A DNA stretch of 64,000 nucleotides from Maratus speciosus (GCA_963932465.1 OZ010791.1:622363800-622427799); one strand, 5' to 3'. Positions 45,990 to 57,255 are shown, counted from the first letter of the stretch. The notes: generated by a model not told the origin, from the letters alone. Numbers and translations are program-made.

Positions 45990-46214
45990 CACACGAGATG
46001 CGCAGATGGTAGATATTTTGTCATATATGACATCATACAAAAAACCCGCATATTTGCGTTATTCACTCCATCCACAAGATGGCACAGCTGTGTCAATTTA
46101 CTGCAGATTCCAGCATTAACTTTGTACGCTTACTTATACACTTTGGTGCCCATTTTTAATTTAACATTACGTCTATTGGGCGAAATTTTAATTTACCGTA
46201 GGAGGGGACGCTGT

Positions 46215-46332
46215 TCTGTCGCCAAATACCGCCACGTTTCTCGCCAACATGGTGATATATCGCCAAATTTGGCGACCAAAATTAGTCGCCAAAAGTAACG
46301 CCACCTTGGCGATATCTCTAACATTTCGCCAA
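46215..46332. repeat. cluster of CGCCA/TGGCG words
   Basis: Nine CGCCA or TGGCG words occur in about 118 bp, in both orientations (TCGCCAAAT, CCGCCACG, TTGGCGACC, ACGCCACCTTGGCGAT and others). Similar phrases occur at 34965-35030 and 54805-54895. No period or known element was recognised. Confidence 0.7.
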
Positions 46333-46434
46333 ATTCCCATATACTTCCATTGTAAACCTATCTACTTACTGGGGGTTTATCAGGGTTTACTTGCTTACAG
46401 AAAATCAACAAATTGAGATATTTTAATAATTGAG

Positions 46435-47335
46435 ATATTTTAAACAATTCTTTCTAAGTGAGCCCCTAATTAGGTTGGAGGAGTGAAATTTTGCATACTT
46501 ATAGCTGAACACCTCACATCAAACGACAAATCATAAAATTTTGAAAAAGTCGCACATTTAACCCTTCGCGCTCCCACATGTGTATTTTAAACAATTCTTT
46601 CTAAGTGAGCCCTAATTAGGTTTAAGGCGTGAAAATTTGCATACTTATAGCTGAACACACATAAAATGACAAACCATAAAATTTTGAAAAAGTCGTACAT
46701 TTAACCCTTTGGGCTCCCAGATGTGTATTTTAACCATTTCTTTCTCAGTGAGCCCTATTTATGTTGGAGGTGTGAAATTTTGCATACTTATAGCTGAACA
46801 CCTCACATCAAATGACAAACCATAAAATTTTGAAAAAGTCGTACATTTAACCCTTTGGGCTCTCACATGTGTATTTTAAACAATATTTTGTAAGTGAGCC
46901 CTTAATTAGGTTGGAGGTGTGAAATTTTGCATACTTATAGCTGAACACCATAATGCGACAAATCATAAAATTTTGAAAAAGTCGTACATTTAACCCTTTG
47001 GGCTTCCACATGCGTATTTTAAGCAATTCTTTCTAACTGAGCCCCTTATTAAATTGCAGATTTGAAATTTTGCATACTTATAGCAGAACACCTGAGGGCA
47101 GGCGACAAATCATAAAATCTTGAAAAAGTCTTACGCTTAACCCTTTGAGCTACCACATATGTATTTTAAGCAATTCTTTCTAAGGGAGCCCCTAATTAAG
47201 TTGGAGACATGACTTTTTGCATGCGTATAGCTGAATACCTTAGATCACACGAAAATCATAAAATTTTCAAAAAGTCATATTATTTACTCCTCCGGGCTCT
47301 AACTTGTGTATTTTAAGCAATTTTTCTAACCTCTG
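46435..47335 (+). repeat. tandem array of a 145-bp unit
   Basis: Six units carry AAATTTTGCATACTTATAGCTG (near 46485, 46631, 46774, 46921, 47064, 47211) at spacings of 143-147 bp. Each includes GTGAGCCC.TAATTAGGTTGG, ACAAATCATAAAATTTTGAA and ACATTTAACCCTTTGGGCTC. The right-hand unit is most diverged. One and a half units recur at 61075-61250 next to a terminal hairpin, so the array probably belongs to a Helentron-like element. Downstream, 47345-47410 is an inverted relative of the E array (TTTTGCCGACACCCCTTTGA). Confidence 0.9.
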
Positions 47336-47419
47336 CCCTTTTCACCCGGGGAGCACTTTTCCAACTTTTGCCGACACCCCTTTGACCATTCTTTCATATT
47401 ATGCATCATAGCCTTGCAT

Positions 47420-48140
47420 ATTTTAGTTCCACTTTTTACCGCCAGGCGCGCCTAGTTATCTTGGGTGCTATGGGCTCAATCCCCTCTACTAATATATCTA
47501 CGGATAGTATGTAAAACGAAGTTTAGCTCGGATAGAGGTTTGTTTAGAATATAGTGCGCTCCTGGTTGCGAAATGTGGAACTAATAGATTTTTCAAAAGG
47601 ATAAGGTGTTTTGAAAGGAATATTAAACAAAACCCTCTGTGCGATCTGTGATCACACTTACCCACTTGTTATTTTCAAAATCATCAGAGAAAAGGATATT
47701 TAGTTAATTAAATTTGAAAATCCAGGGAGGGGCAATGTCCTTCCTATGCACTGCCTCTTTGCCGGCACCCATGGATGAATGATACATAATGTGGCATAAG
47801 CACATAACTTTATTTTTCACTTTCAGTACAAAAAAGCAGGCCCAGCTATAGGATATTTAATTGGAAAATTTAATAGGAAAATTTAATATAGAAATTTACT
47901 AGGAATTGTTGTTTCAGAAACAATAAAAATTTCGAATCAATCCATTTCGTTTCAAAACATGCATTCAATGAAGCAGTATTAAAATATAGATTTCTGCCGC
48001 AAATTGACAGCCAAATAGTTTGTTGTACGAAATTTAAATTAAAATTGAATGTTGCTTGGTGAATAAAATAGTCACATGTAAACACATTAAAAAGCATTAA
48101 GTAAAGTGTCTAAATATATTGTAACTTTACAAAAAGCAAT
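47420..48140. other. mixed repetitive DNA, no gene seen
   Basis: The stretch 47490-47620 (ACTAATATATCTACGGATAG ... GTTTGTTTAGAA ... GCGCTCCTGGTTGCG) has the feel of a decayed Helentron- or RTE-type tail. No coding was recognised. Confidence 0.4.
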
Positions 48141-49151
48141 GATATCTAACAAAAACATAGCTGTGAAAAAAGGGAACCAAGTTCTGCAAAGACAATGGCA
48201 AGAAAACAAGTGATATCTAAGTGGGTGCCAAGTTCAAATAAAATTCACTCAAACTTACCTACTGAAGTATTATAGCATTTTTTAAATTGTTTAGAAATAA
48301 AAATTATTGATAGCATATTAATAATTAATCTAGAACTTGGCAAGTTTTTGATAAATGTTATGCCTTTCAATTTCATGTAATAATAAAAGGATGATGTTAA
48401 TATTAATTTCAATGACATTACAAAAAAAAAAATATATATATATAGTTATTATCATAAACAAATGACTCATGTTAAAGATTTAATAAACCAATAAATACAC
48501 AATACACTCCCGCTCGTCTTTGTTTATCACTTTAGCACCCACCCTCCAGAAACCTCAATGCAAACAGACTAAGATGCCTGACAAAGAGACAGATATACTT
48601 ACGCTTGTTCTTGGCCGTCACTCTAGAGACTGCACCCCTTTAACCCTTTCAGTGCCAAATAACTTTTATTCGTGACATGCTGAAATGATTGAATCACATC
48701 AGAATTTAAAAAACAAATTTTTTTCAAAATGGGCAAAAGTTTCTTTTCACTTACTTAATAAAATTAAACTTTTTAGTCCTGAATTCTGGTGTTAATGTGG
48801 CATTTTGCACTTAAATTAGGTGGGATATATTTTATCCCACCGCCCTTCAAGGGGAAGGAGCTCACTCAAATTAAGGTTTCCAATCATGAAATAACAAAAT
48901 TTGATATAATAATGTCATTATTAAAAATAAATGACTCATAGGTAAAAACTTGCCAAGTTCTAGATTTATTATTAATATGCTATCAATAATTTTTATTTCT
49001 AAACAATTTAAAAAATGCTATAATACTTCAGTAGGTAAGTTTGAGTGAATTTTATTTGAACTTGGCACCCACTTAGATATCACTTCTTTTCTTGCCATTG
49101 TCTTTACAGAACTTGGCTCCCTTTTTTTACAGAATGTTTTTGTTAGATATT
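48141..49151. repeat. long inverted repeat E (arms about 210 bp, loop about 590 bp)
   Basis: GATATCTAACAAAAAC at the left edge, then AACCAAGTTCTGCAAAGACA, TTGCTAT..-type and AGAACTTGGCAAGTTTTT phrases, are complemented at 48943-49151. The loop holds a hairpin (GGTGGGATA / TATCCCACC near 48820) and, at 48639, TTAACCCTTTCAGTGCC, a piggyBac-like terminus. The arms share a core with repeat F: CCAAGTTCT followed after 25-35 bp by AGTGATATCT. Confidence 0.88.
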
Positions 49152-49375
49152 ACATTCCCAGCACATCTCAGGATAATGTCAATTATATTTCAAACCCAAT
49201 AAGTTTGAAAGTTACGTTAAAAAAGCTTCCTTATTGTTAACAAAAAAACACACAATGCCTGTAGTAAGACATTTTGTATTTTTGAATAAATAAATGAATT
49301 TCAACTACCATATATGTCAAATACTTTTTGCTTATTTTTGTACTGCAGGTATAAAAGCAAGAAACAGATAAAAAG

Positions 49376-49406
<31 letters not shown>

Positions 49407-50002
49407 CCCATCTACACAATGGTGACGAGTTCTTCAACATCCACACAACAGCTATTTATACAATTTACAATATTTATACAATAAAATGAAATGCAACTTC
49501 ACATATGATGGTTATTTTCCTTTTGTAACTTAGAGAAAATATTAAAAGCAAATTTAAACTAACAATAAGTGTATATGTATAGGAATATTAAATCAAAAAA
49601 CAGGACAAATACAAAATGGATTCCCACTCTGAGGGTTCCATACCGTTATGTCACATTACCATAATGCTTAGTAAGCAACCAGTTTCTTGACAAATATCAG
49701 CAATTCCGTTACAATATTTACTTTGGCGTTAGTCCTTATTATGGAAATCATTCTCAAACGCTATTGGATACTTCAAATCGACATTGAATCTTTAAAAATT
49801 GATGAAGGAAGATCTTGTAGCATATCTAAAAGGAAAAAATATATACATTAAAATCATTAATTTATAATTTTATGTTGATTAATTATCTGAATTTCCATTA
49901 TCAGGATTTGCAAAAATGTTGTTTTATGGAGTAAAATTTTATTGCAGTAAGTTAGAAGCTCGCAATTTTTACATAACAATGAGACTATGGGCTTTATTAC
50001 AA
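49152..50002. other. AT-rich spacer with a T28 tract
   Basis: The T run is at 49378-49406. No terminal repeat for the following Tigger relic was identified. Confidence 0.5.
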
Positions 50003-50995
50003 TAATTGACAGGTATGACCCAGAAAACATATTCTATGTGGACGGTTTATTATGGTGACACCTGATAGATCTTTAGTTTTTAAAGACCAATCCCACAAAG
50101 CACAGAAGAAAGCTGAGCAACGAATTGCAGTTCTCCTATGTGACAATATGCCAGAGACTGAAAAACTTCCACCTTTAGTAATTGGTAAATCAAAAAACTG
50201 TAGATTCTTTAGAGGGGTTAAAACTTTATAATTATCCTATCTAATCATAGCAAAATCATGGATGACAGCAAGTATTTTTGAGGAATGGCTGCTTTGTTTG
50301 GCTAGGTAAATGGCAAATAAATGCAAGAAAATAGTCCTTGTACTTGTAATTGACAACTACACTGCCCATCTTCAGATTAACGGTTTTAAGCATATAATAA
50401 CAGTGGAATATTTTCTACCCAACGTCCCATTTTTCAGCCTTTCAATCATCAAATGCAATTATAGGAAATTACATTTGAAAATAATTGTTTCTGTACTGGA
50501 CTAAGATAAAATTTATAAAGTGGATGTTCTTTCAGCATTACACCATTCCAAAGCAACATGCTTTCATCATGCTGGTTTTGAAGTGCAATTGGAACCAGAC
50601 AAATTGTCCGATGAAATGTTAGCTAATCATCGAATCAATGATGAAAATTTTGATGAAGGAATACTACAAAAATTAAGAAAATCAATTTGGAGGAAAAAGT
50701 GACTTAACAATTATGTCATGATTGACTGTGTTGAAAATCTGATGCTATTTCTATCTATTCTGTACAAGAAAAAATATAGTCATTGGACAAAAAAAGTATG
50801 CAGTCACTGCCAATGCCTACTGTAAAAAAAAAAATTTCAAATGCTATTAACACTTTAAAACATTTCTTTGAAAGACAAGGAAACACAGAAAATTACCTAT
50901 CATCTCTAACTGAGATGGAAAATTTTGTTTTAAGAAATATCAAATGCACAAAAAACAAACAAACAATTTCGAATTTTTTCTTTTTGGAAAATTAA
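50003..50995 (+). pseudogene. Tigger/jerky-type (DDE_1) transposase relic
   Basis: Ordered pieces on the plus strand fit a DDE_1 transposase. YDPENIFYVDGLLW is the first catalytic aspartate block with two residues lost from DETG. RSLVFKDQSHKAQKKAEQ and VLLCDNMPETEKLPPLVIGK follow, then SWMTASIFEEWLL. IVLVLVIDNYTAHLQI holds the second aspartate. FLPNVPFF is where the QPxDxG block with the third aspartate is deleted. DVLSALHHSKATCFHHAGF, a tail with INTLKHFFERQG, and KQTISNFF come last. Frameshifts and stops separate them. The KQTISNFF end resembles a PIP box with K at the usual Q position. The N-terminal DNA-binding part is missing. Confidence 0.85.
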
Positions 50996-51124
50996 TGTTA
51001 ATACATAAGTAACTTTTTTAGCGTGTGTGTGATTTAAAATTTACTTTAAAATTTATTTTGGAAATACGTAATTCACCTCAAATCCAAAAGGGCAACTTTC
51101 TGACATAAGTTTTAATTTATTTTT

Positions 51125-51490
51125 CTTCAGAAATGCATGAAACTAGCTGTGCTGTTGTTCAGAAAATATGTCATCAAGCTGTTTTTTCCATTTTTTTGCA
51201 AACGCAATAGATTTTTCAGAAAATAGTGTCAAAGTTGACGTTTTGAACCGAGTTTCCATGTGAACAGATAATAAGCACCCAAGAGCAGGCAAAAAACATA
51301 TTTGTCACATGATCAAAAATGCTTATAACTCAATACATAATTGATGGATCCAAAAATGGAATAAACAGTTCAATTCAGAATCGCTTCGATGGCCAGGCTT
51401 TTTAATTTTATATATTTCCGTTAAAAAATGAATTTGTAAATGTGTCAAAACGTTTTGTGCTTGTTGAGCAGAGCAGTTAAGAACAGCCTT
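51125..51490. repeat. dispersed repeat, copy 2
   Basis: It matches 18095-18485 phrase by phrase (AGTGTCAAAGTTGACGTTTT, CAATTCAGAATCGCTTCGAT, GTGTCAAAACGTTTTGTG). It lies just 3-prime of the Tigger relic and could be part of its old 3-prime flank. Confidence 0.6.
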
Positions 51491-51689
51491 AAATGAATTT
51501 TTATAATTTTCCATTGTCAATGTTAATTTGATACCAAAGCAAAAAAAAAAATTGTAATAATATTGTAGGGGAGACTGGGGATATTTGATCTCCACTTTCT
51601 GTTTTTATTTTTTTCTCAGTTGTCATTTGACTTTAAGAATTTTTTTTACCAAAATAATCATGTGTCCATTTCTTATACAATACCTGGGA

Positions 51690-52060
51690 GCACGGCAGTG
51701 CGTCCGCCAAGTTCGCACAAGCCGTAAGCTACCTTTTCCTGAACCATTTCGGCATACTTTTCACCCCCTCATAACGTTGGTTTAGGGAGAGATACAGAAA
51801 TTTTTCTTTTATACACATGTTCGTATGGTCAAACTGAACTAAGGTTCCACGATTTCATGTTTCTATATTTAGTAGTTTTCGAAATATTAAATTCCGAAAA
51901 AGCGCTTTTTTGCCACTGACTCACTTCGCATCATCAAATAACTAAGGTACTTCTGAAAGTTGTAGAACCATGAAATTTCACAAGTAAGTCGGGTTTGTAG
52001 CACAATTAACTAGAAAAATCTGAAAACACAGAATTTCCGCCTCTAAATCCTTCAAACAGG
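51690..52060 (+). repeat. GGCA-hairpin repeat fragment
   Basis: GCACGGCAGTGC followed by GTCCGCCAAGTTCGC corresponds to the start of the repeat at 42687. About 230 bp later CACTGACTCACTTCGCATCA stands where the other copy has its CTGA run, then GAAAGTTGTAGAACCATGAA. It is decayed. Confidence 0.5.
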
Positions 52061-52214
52061 GTGTGTTCATTTGGCCGTAAACGGTTCCTTAACACATTCA
52101 ATTGTGCCAATGTTGGTCACCAAAACTCGATTACAGAGATTTGAAGGGGGTCACGTGATTTCAAGTAGAATAACATTTTATATATATGCTTTTTCAAAGA
52201 TGGTTGTTAAATAG

Positions 52215-53317
52215 AACTAGTCGGATGTACCAATCCCAAAACTTTCTTCTATCTCATACATGTTAATACTTCAAAATTCGCTATCACACTGCCAAAATTA
52301 AATGGCAATCTATGCATCTCATGAGGATTCTAACGATATGAAATTCCGTGCATTAGTTCTTGAGATATGACTTATCGCTGAAATCGTCTAAATTCAGCAA
52401 AATGCTGCCTAGCAGCGCCACCTATTGGGTGATTTATACCAAATCCTAATCAGCAACAATTTATGTCAACGTCTGACTGAATCTGAAGTTTGGAGAAAAT
52501 CCGTACATTAGTTTTTGAGATAGAGCAATAGCGAAAATCGTGAACATTTCTGCATAGCAGCGCCACCTACTGGGTGATTAACACCAAGACCTAATTAACA
52601 ACAACTTGTGTCAACATACAACTAAATCTGAAGTTAGATGAAAATTGGTCCATTAGTTCTATTGATAGAGCTATTGAGGCAATCGTGGAAAAGGCAGCAG
52701 AGAAGCGCCACCTGTTGGGCGATTTACACCAACACCTAATCAGTAGCAAGTTATATCAAGGACTAACTTAATCTGAAGTTTGATGAAAATCCGTGCGTTA
52801 GTTCTTAAAATAGAGCTATTGGGAAAATCGTGTAAATCCTGCAAAATTCATCATAACAGCGCCACCTGTTGGGCGATTTACACCAAAAAGTAATCATCAT
52901 CAATTCATATCAAGGACTAACTAAATCTGAAGTTTGATCAAAATCCGTGCATTAGTTCTTGAGATAGAGCTATTGCGAAAATCGTGAAAAATGCAGCATT
53001 GCAGCGCCACCTGTTGAGCGATTTACACCAAAAACTAATCAGCATCAATTTGTATTAGGCACTAACTGAATATCAATTTTTATTAAATTCCCTGCAATAG
53101 TTCTTGAGATAGAGCGCCCACAAAATTTGTGTCACATACACACAGACAGACAGACAGACAGACAGACAGACTCACAGAGTCACAGACAGACATTTTGTAA
53201 AAACATGTTTTTTGGAATCTCTGACCCCTAAAACGTGTAAATCCGTCGAAAACCGGAATTCGAAAATTTTCATGAATCCAATACTTTCTTCTTGTAAAGA
53301 TAGAAGAAAGTAAAAAT
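52215..53317 (+). mobile_element. Helentron-like tandem-repeat element, copy 3
   Basis: The head is AACTAGTCGGATGTACC and ACTTTCTTCTATCTCATAC. Five monomers follow with core GCGCCACCT near 52413, 52559, 52703, 52858 and 53003 (spacing 144-155 bp). Then come a clean ACAG run at 53140-53172 and the terminal hairpin TACTTTCTTCT / AGAAGAAAGTA with AAAAT. The last 150 bp or so are essentially identical to copy 2. The first monomers are more diverged than the last, as in the other copies. Non-coding. Confidence 0.8.
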
Positions 53318-54169
53318 GAATATACCTAAAAATTTTAATCAGTGTAGGTTATGATATATTTACGATATTAAAACAATAAAACATTTAACAAAATATAACC
53401 GCAATTCGGTATGTTTCTGATATAGTAGCCTTGGCGAAATACAAAAAATAGCCTTGACGAGAAAAGAAATTTGATAATAACGTATTTTCTGGCAACCTAT
53501 TTACTGTGTCATATACACAAGCAATTTTTTCCATATGTATACAATTTATTTAATGTACGGAACCCGTTTATTTATTTTTATATACCAACATAAATAATTT
53601 GTATGTAAAAAATAATATTTTATACATGTATAAATAAAATGCTTATATGTTTATAAAAACATATATAAATAACATAAAAGTTCATCAGGTTTGTTTTCAT
53701 AGTTGTTTATATCATTTGGCAACATATCTCAGTTTCTAAAGTCCAAATTGCGCCAAGATTTTTAAAAAATGCCAGGGACCCTATAGTGGAAAAATATCCT
53801 AATTCCATATGAAAGTTTAAAAATCTCCTTTTAATTAAATGAAATGTGTAACTAATAAACTGTCTGTAACGATGTGCGACAGATGCGGCGTACGAAGTCG
53901 GCTGCTAATGTTATTATATTGTATTATTAGCCTACTTACTGTTAATTTATTGTTAATTTTAAATCTGTAAAAGAAAGATTATAGTTATAGATAAGATAAG
54001 TTGGTCGCCAAAACCCGATTACAGAAAATTAGCCTGAGTTATAAAGGTGTTACATGATTTCAAGCTGAATGAATTTTTATATGGTTTTACAAAAATCTTA
54101 ATAAGGCAAATCTTTCAGTTTATCTGTCCATCTTTCTATCTTTTACTTCCTTAAAACAAATTTTATTAA
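53318..54169. repeat. AT-rich DNA with half of a direct repeat
   Basis: The phrase TGTTATTATATTGTATTATTAG...ACTTACTGT (53908-53942) recurs at 55035-55070 with flanking similarity (CTGCTAATG against CTGCTATTG before it). The two may be relics of long terminal repeats or an old duplication. TGCGACAGATGCGGCGTACG just before the first copy looks like an LTR-type start but is unproven. Confidence 0.35.
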
Positions 54170-54565
54170 AGACCGGGAGGCGTCTGCACAGATCATCACC
54201 TCATCAAGTTGACGGCTGAAATTTTAGGATTAGTTAAATATCGATTAGCGTATTGAAATGTAACAGGTCTGCCAAGTCATATCTTTGTGGAAACCACCTA
54301 CAGACCCGATTTTACGGGTTAATTGGTGAATTTTCCATTGTGTTTTCCTGCACCCATTCCTCCATGTTTCCAAACTTTTGCATGCAGGAAAATACAATAG
54401 TAAACCTATCAGTTAACCACTAAAATTAAGTCTTCAGGTGGTTTCTACCAAGATATGACTTAACAGACCAGTTGTATTTAAATATCCTAATCTAGTTTTA
54501 ACTAATCCTAAAATTTTAGCTGTAAACTCGATGAGGTGATGGTGTGTACAGACGCCTCCCGGTCT
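54170..54565. repeat. foldback element, copy 2
   Basis: The arms AGACCGGGAGGCGTCTGCAC and its complement bound 396 bp. The arms run about 170 bp each, with CATCACCTCATCAAGTTGAC, GTCTGCCAAGTCATATCTT and CATTGTGTTTTCCTGCA in the same order as copy 1 at 11247. ATTA stands near both outer ends; the exact target duplication is uncertain. Confidence 0.85.
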
Positions 54566-55284
54566 ATTATAAATGTCGGAATTCTAATCTCAATAGCACT
54601 CTGGTCAATCTGGCAATTATCCCTATGATTTATGGAACGCTATTCCTTTAAGTGCGTTTTAGTGATGTTAATGAGCTTATGCATATGCATCATACATATT
54701 ATACATATGCGTATAATACGTAATACATCTGCATCATACATATTATAGGTATGTGTATAATACGTATGCATCATTATGACGTCAGAATAAACAAAACATT
54801 TTTTGTCACCAAATTTGAGAATTGACATGATATATTACCAAATTTTGCGAAACTTTCTTAAATGTCGCCATGCTTAGCGAATATTTGACGCTAGTGGCTA
54901 TTTTTCAAAGAGTTAATTACTAATGCGAGCCATCTATTTTTATTTTTCCGCATATCATCTGAATAGTTAAATGATATAAGATACTAATATTTCCAAAGTG
55001 CTAATAGTTTCGTCACTGCCCAAAACCTCTGCTATTGTTATTATATTGTACTGTTAGTATACTTACTGTGACTATGTTGTTAATCTTTACACCGCTAAAA
55101 CTTCTGTATTATATAAAGAGAATTTACGGAAACTATTAAAGCATTGAAACTGTCAGTTCTCCTTATGATTATTATAATTCTGTAACATGTAATCTGTTAA
55201 TCGATATGTACATTAGAATGAATCTTCTATAATCCGGTTCCTTGCATTTTAGTTTTCAGGTTTCGAATAAAATTAGCTAAAATC
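54566..55284. other. spacer with a duplicated palindromic AT unit
   Basis: CATCATACATATTATA...GTATAATACGTA occurs twice in tandem at about 54685-54775 (unit about 50 bp). Its interior ATACATATGCGTATAATACG is itself nearly palindromic. GCGAATATTTGACGCTAGTG and related CGCCA words lie at 54860-54890. The second half of the direct repeat described at 53318 is at 55035-55110. Confidence 0.5.
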
Positions 55285-55770
55285 TTAAAACCATGGCACA
55301 TTGACTAATTCTTCAACACGATCAGACGAGAAGAATGATAGATTTTCAAATGGATCATGGCAGTGAGCCGGTAGACCTTCTATTCTTCCGCAATCGAGTC
55401 TATTGAAAAGGTTAACGTGAAACAAAAAGATATTAGCATCAATATGGTTTAATGCAAATGTAGAATTTGTCAAAGGATTTCATAAGAACCATTTCACTTG
55501 TTTCGAGTCGTATCAGTTAAAATACAACAATTGGCAGTAAGCCCAATTGGAAAAGATTACTCAATAGGATTAAATATTTCCACATTAGAGAACGAATCGT
55601 AACTGCTAAGGAAACATGCATAAGTGAGTTAGGAGATATATGTCACGAAAGATGAAATACATAACAACACAAAATATATGATGTGCTTCCATGATCGTAA
55701 AGAGTTCTTGATTTCTCTATCAAAAGCTTCCGACTTGGCGAAAGAATGGGCAAGTAAATTAAATTATGAA
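55285..55770. pseudogene. decayed coding-like region, unidentified
   Basis: On the minus strand, 55473-55285 is open for about 62 codons with DANIFLFHVNLFNRLDCGRI and FENLSFFSSDRVEELVNV. On the plus strand, pieces such as RIKYFHIRERIVTAKETC and FHDRKEFLISLSKASDLAKE (55565-55765) also look protein-like. Which strand was coding cannot be decided and no family was recognised; a retroelement or unknown transposon is possible. Confidence 0.3.
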
Positions 55771-55896
55771 TAACAGTAACATGATGCAACGTTTAACATG
55801 GAATTAATACGGTAAATACTGCTTGCTAGAGGCGGCTAATACTTTAATATAAAAAGAAATAAAGTATAAACTTGTAAAGCTCAATAAAATAAATTT

Positions 55897-56230
55897 AGGT
55901 ATTTTTATGTTAGCCGGGCGCAAGTGGCAAATCGCCAAATACTGTTCCCAACTCCCCCATTGTTCATATTGCATTCATTTCATTTAAAGTTATATACTTT
56001 TCAGTCATCTCATTTAAAATAGATGCATTTCCCTCATTTTATTTAATAGAATATTTAACATAGAAATAAATAAATAAACAAATAAGAAATAATAACATAA
56101 AGCAAAATATTTTATTTGAAAATCAAAGCACTGTTTCTAATTTACACATGTGAAAAATGAAAACTGCTATTGGCGAAAAAACAAAAGTTTAATGAGGAGA
56201 TTTTCCCCCGGCTAACATAAAAGTACCGAA
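55897..56230. mobile_element. MITE with TTAGCCGGG termini
   Basis: The left TATTTTTATGTTAGCCGGG and the right complement TACTTTTATGTTAGCCGGG are matched inverted repeats, 335 bp apart. Just inside are GGCAAATCGCCAAAT on the left and ATTGGCGAAAAA on the right, which extend the inverted repeat. Longer or partial relatives are at 9361-10729, 43845 and 45133. No transposase. Confidence 0.85.
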
Positions 56231-56296
56231 ATTTAAGTTTTTTCATATTAATATAGTTTAGAATAACAAACTTGAAAAAACATACAAAAAGTAGTG

Positions 56297-57255
56297 ATAT
56301 CCCAACAAAAAGTTTTCGGTAAAAAAAAAAAAAAGCGCCAAGTTCTCCTTAATGTTTCGGCCAGAAAAAGTAGTGATATCTGAAGTTCGCACAAGTTAAA
56401 AGCCAAACATCCCAAATCTTTCACTGAAAATGGCTTCCTGCGACTTGGCCGTTAATGCCTTCCAGAGAGTTTTTCAAATTTTAAAATATGTACAAATGAT
56501 CTACATGCCAACTACATTTTTTGATTATTTTAGGCATTTTGTGGCACAGAGTACAGAAATAAAATACACATTTGAAAAAAGCATTTAAACAATTTCAGTC
56601 TATTTAAATGCTTAGAAGTTAAAAATAACAAAATACTTGTATTCAGGAGATAATATCCCTAATTGCTAAAACATAATTAGTATCAGCTTTTAGCAGTTTA
56701 TAAATCGAATACCTCTTAATGTATGCAAACAAACTATAATAAATGTTCAAACGAAAAAAATCTCTTTCGTCAATACACAAGATTTCAGTATTATACAATA
56801 AAATATAATGTAACATATTGTGAGATTTGAAGTAAGTAAATTTTGTTTTATTTCTTGGGTTTTACGTTAATGACTTTAGCTTTAGACCGTACAAAATGGC
56901 AATTAAACCACAAGTGGACTAAATGATCTGTAATCAAAACTAAAGTTTTTTGAAACTGAATGGTAGTTATCAGAAATCTTTTACTTATAATGTCTTTATG
57001 TGAATTTGCCTCTTTGCATTCTAATATTACTTTTAATATTTAAATAATTCATAAATGCATAATTTCTAATCATTAATTTTGAAATGCTGTAGAAGGCATT
57101 AACGTCCAAGTCGCAGGAAGCCATTTTCAATGAAAGATTTGGGATGTTTGGCTTTTAACTTGTGTGAACTTCAGATATCACTACTTTTTCTAGCCGAAAC
57201 ATTAAGGAGAACTTGGCGCTTTTTTTTTTTTTAACCGAAAACTTTTTGTTGGGAT
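56297..57255. repeat. long inverted repeat F (arms about 170 bp, loop about 620 bp)
   Basis: GATATCCCAACAAAAAGTTT, GCGCCAAGTTCTCCTTAATG, TGAAGTTCGCACAAGTTAAA and GGCTTCCTGCGACTTGG are all complemented at 57086-57255. It resembles repeat E in motif order (GATATC, ACAAAAA, CCAAGTTCT, AGTGATATCT), so E and F form a family. The loop is AT-rich with no gene. Confidence 0.9.
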
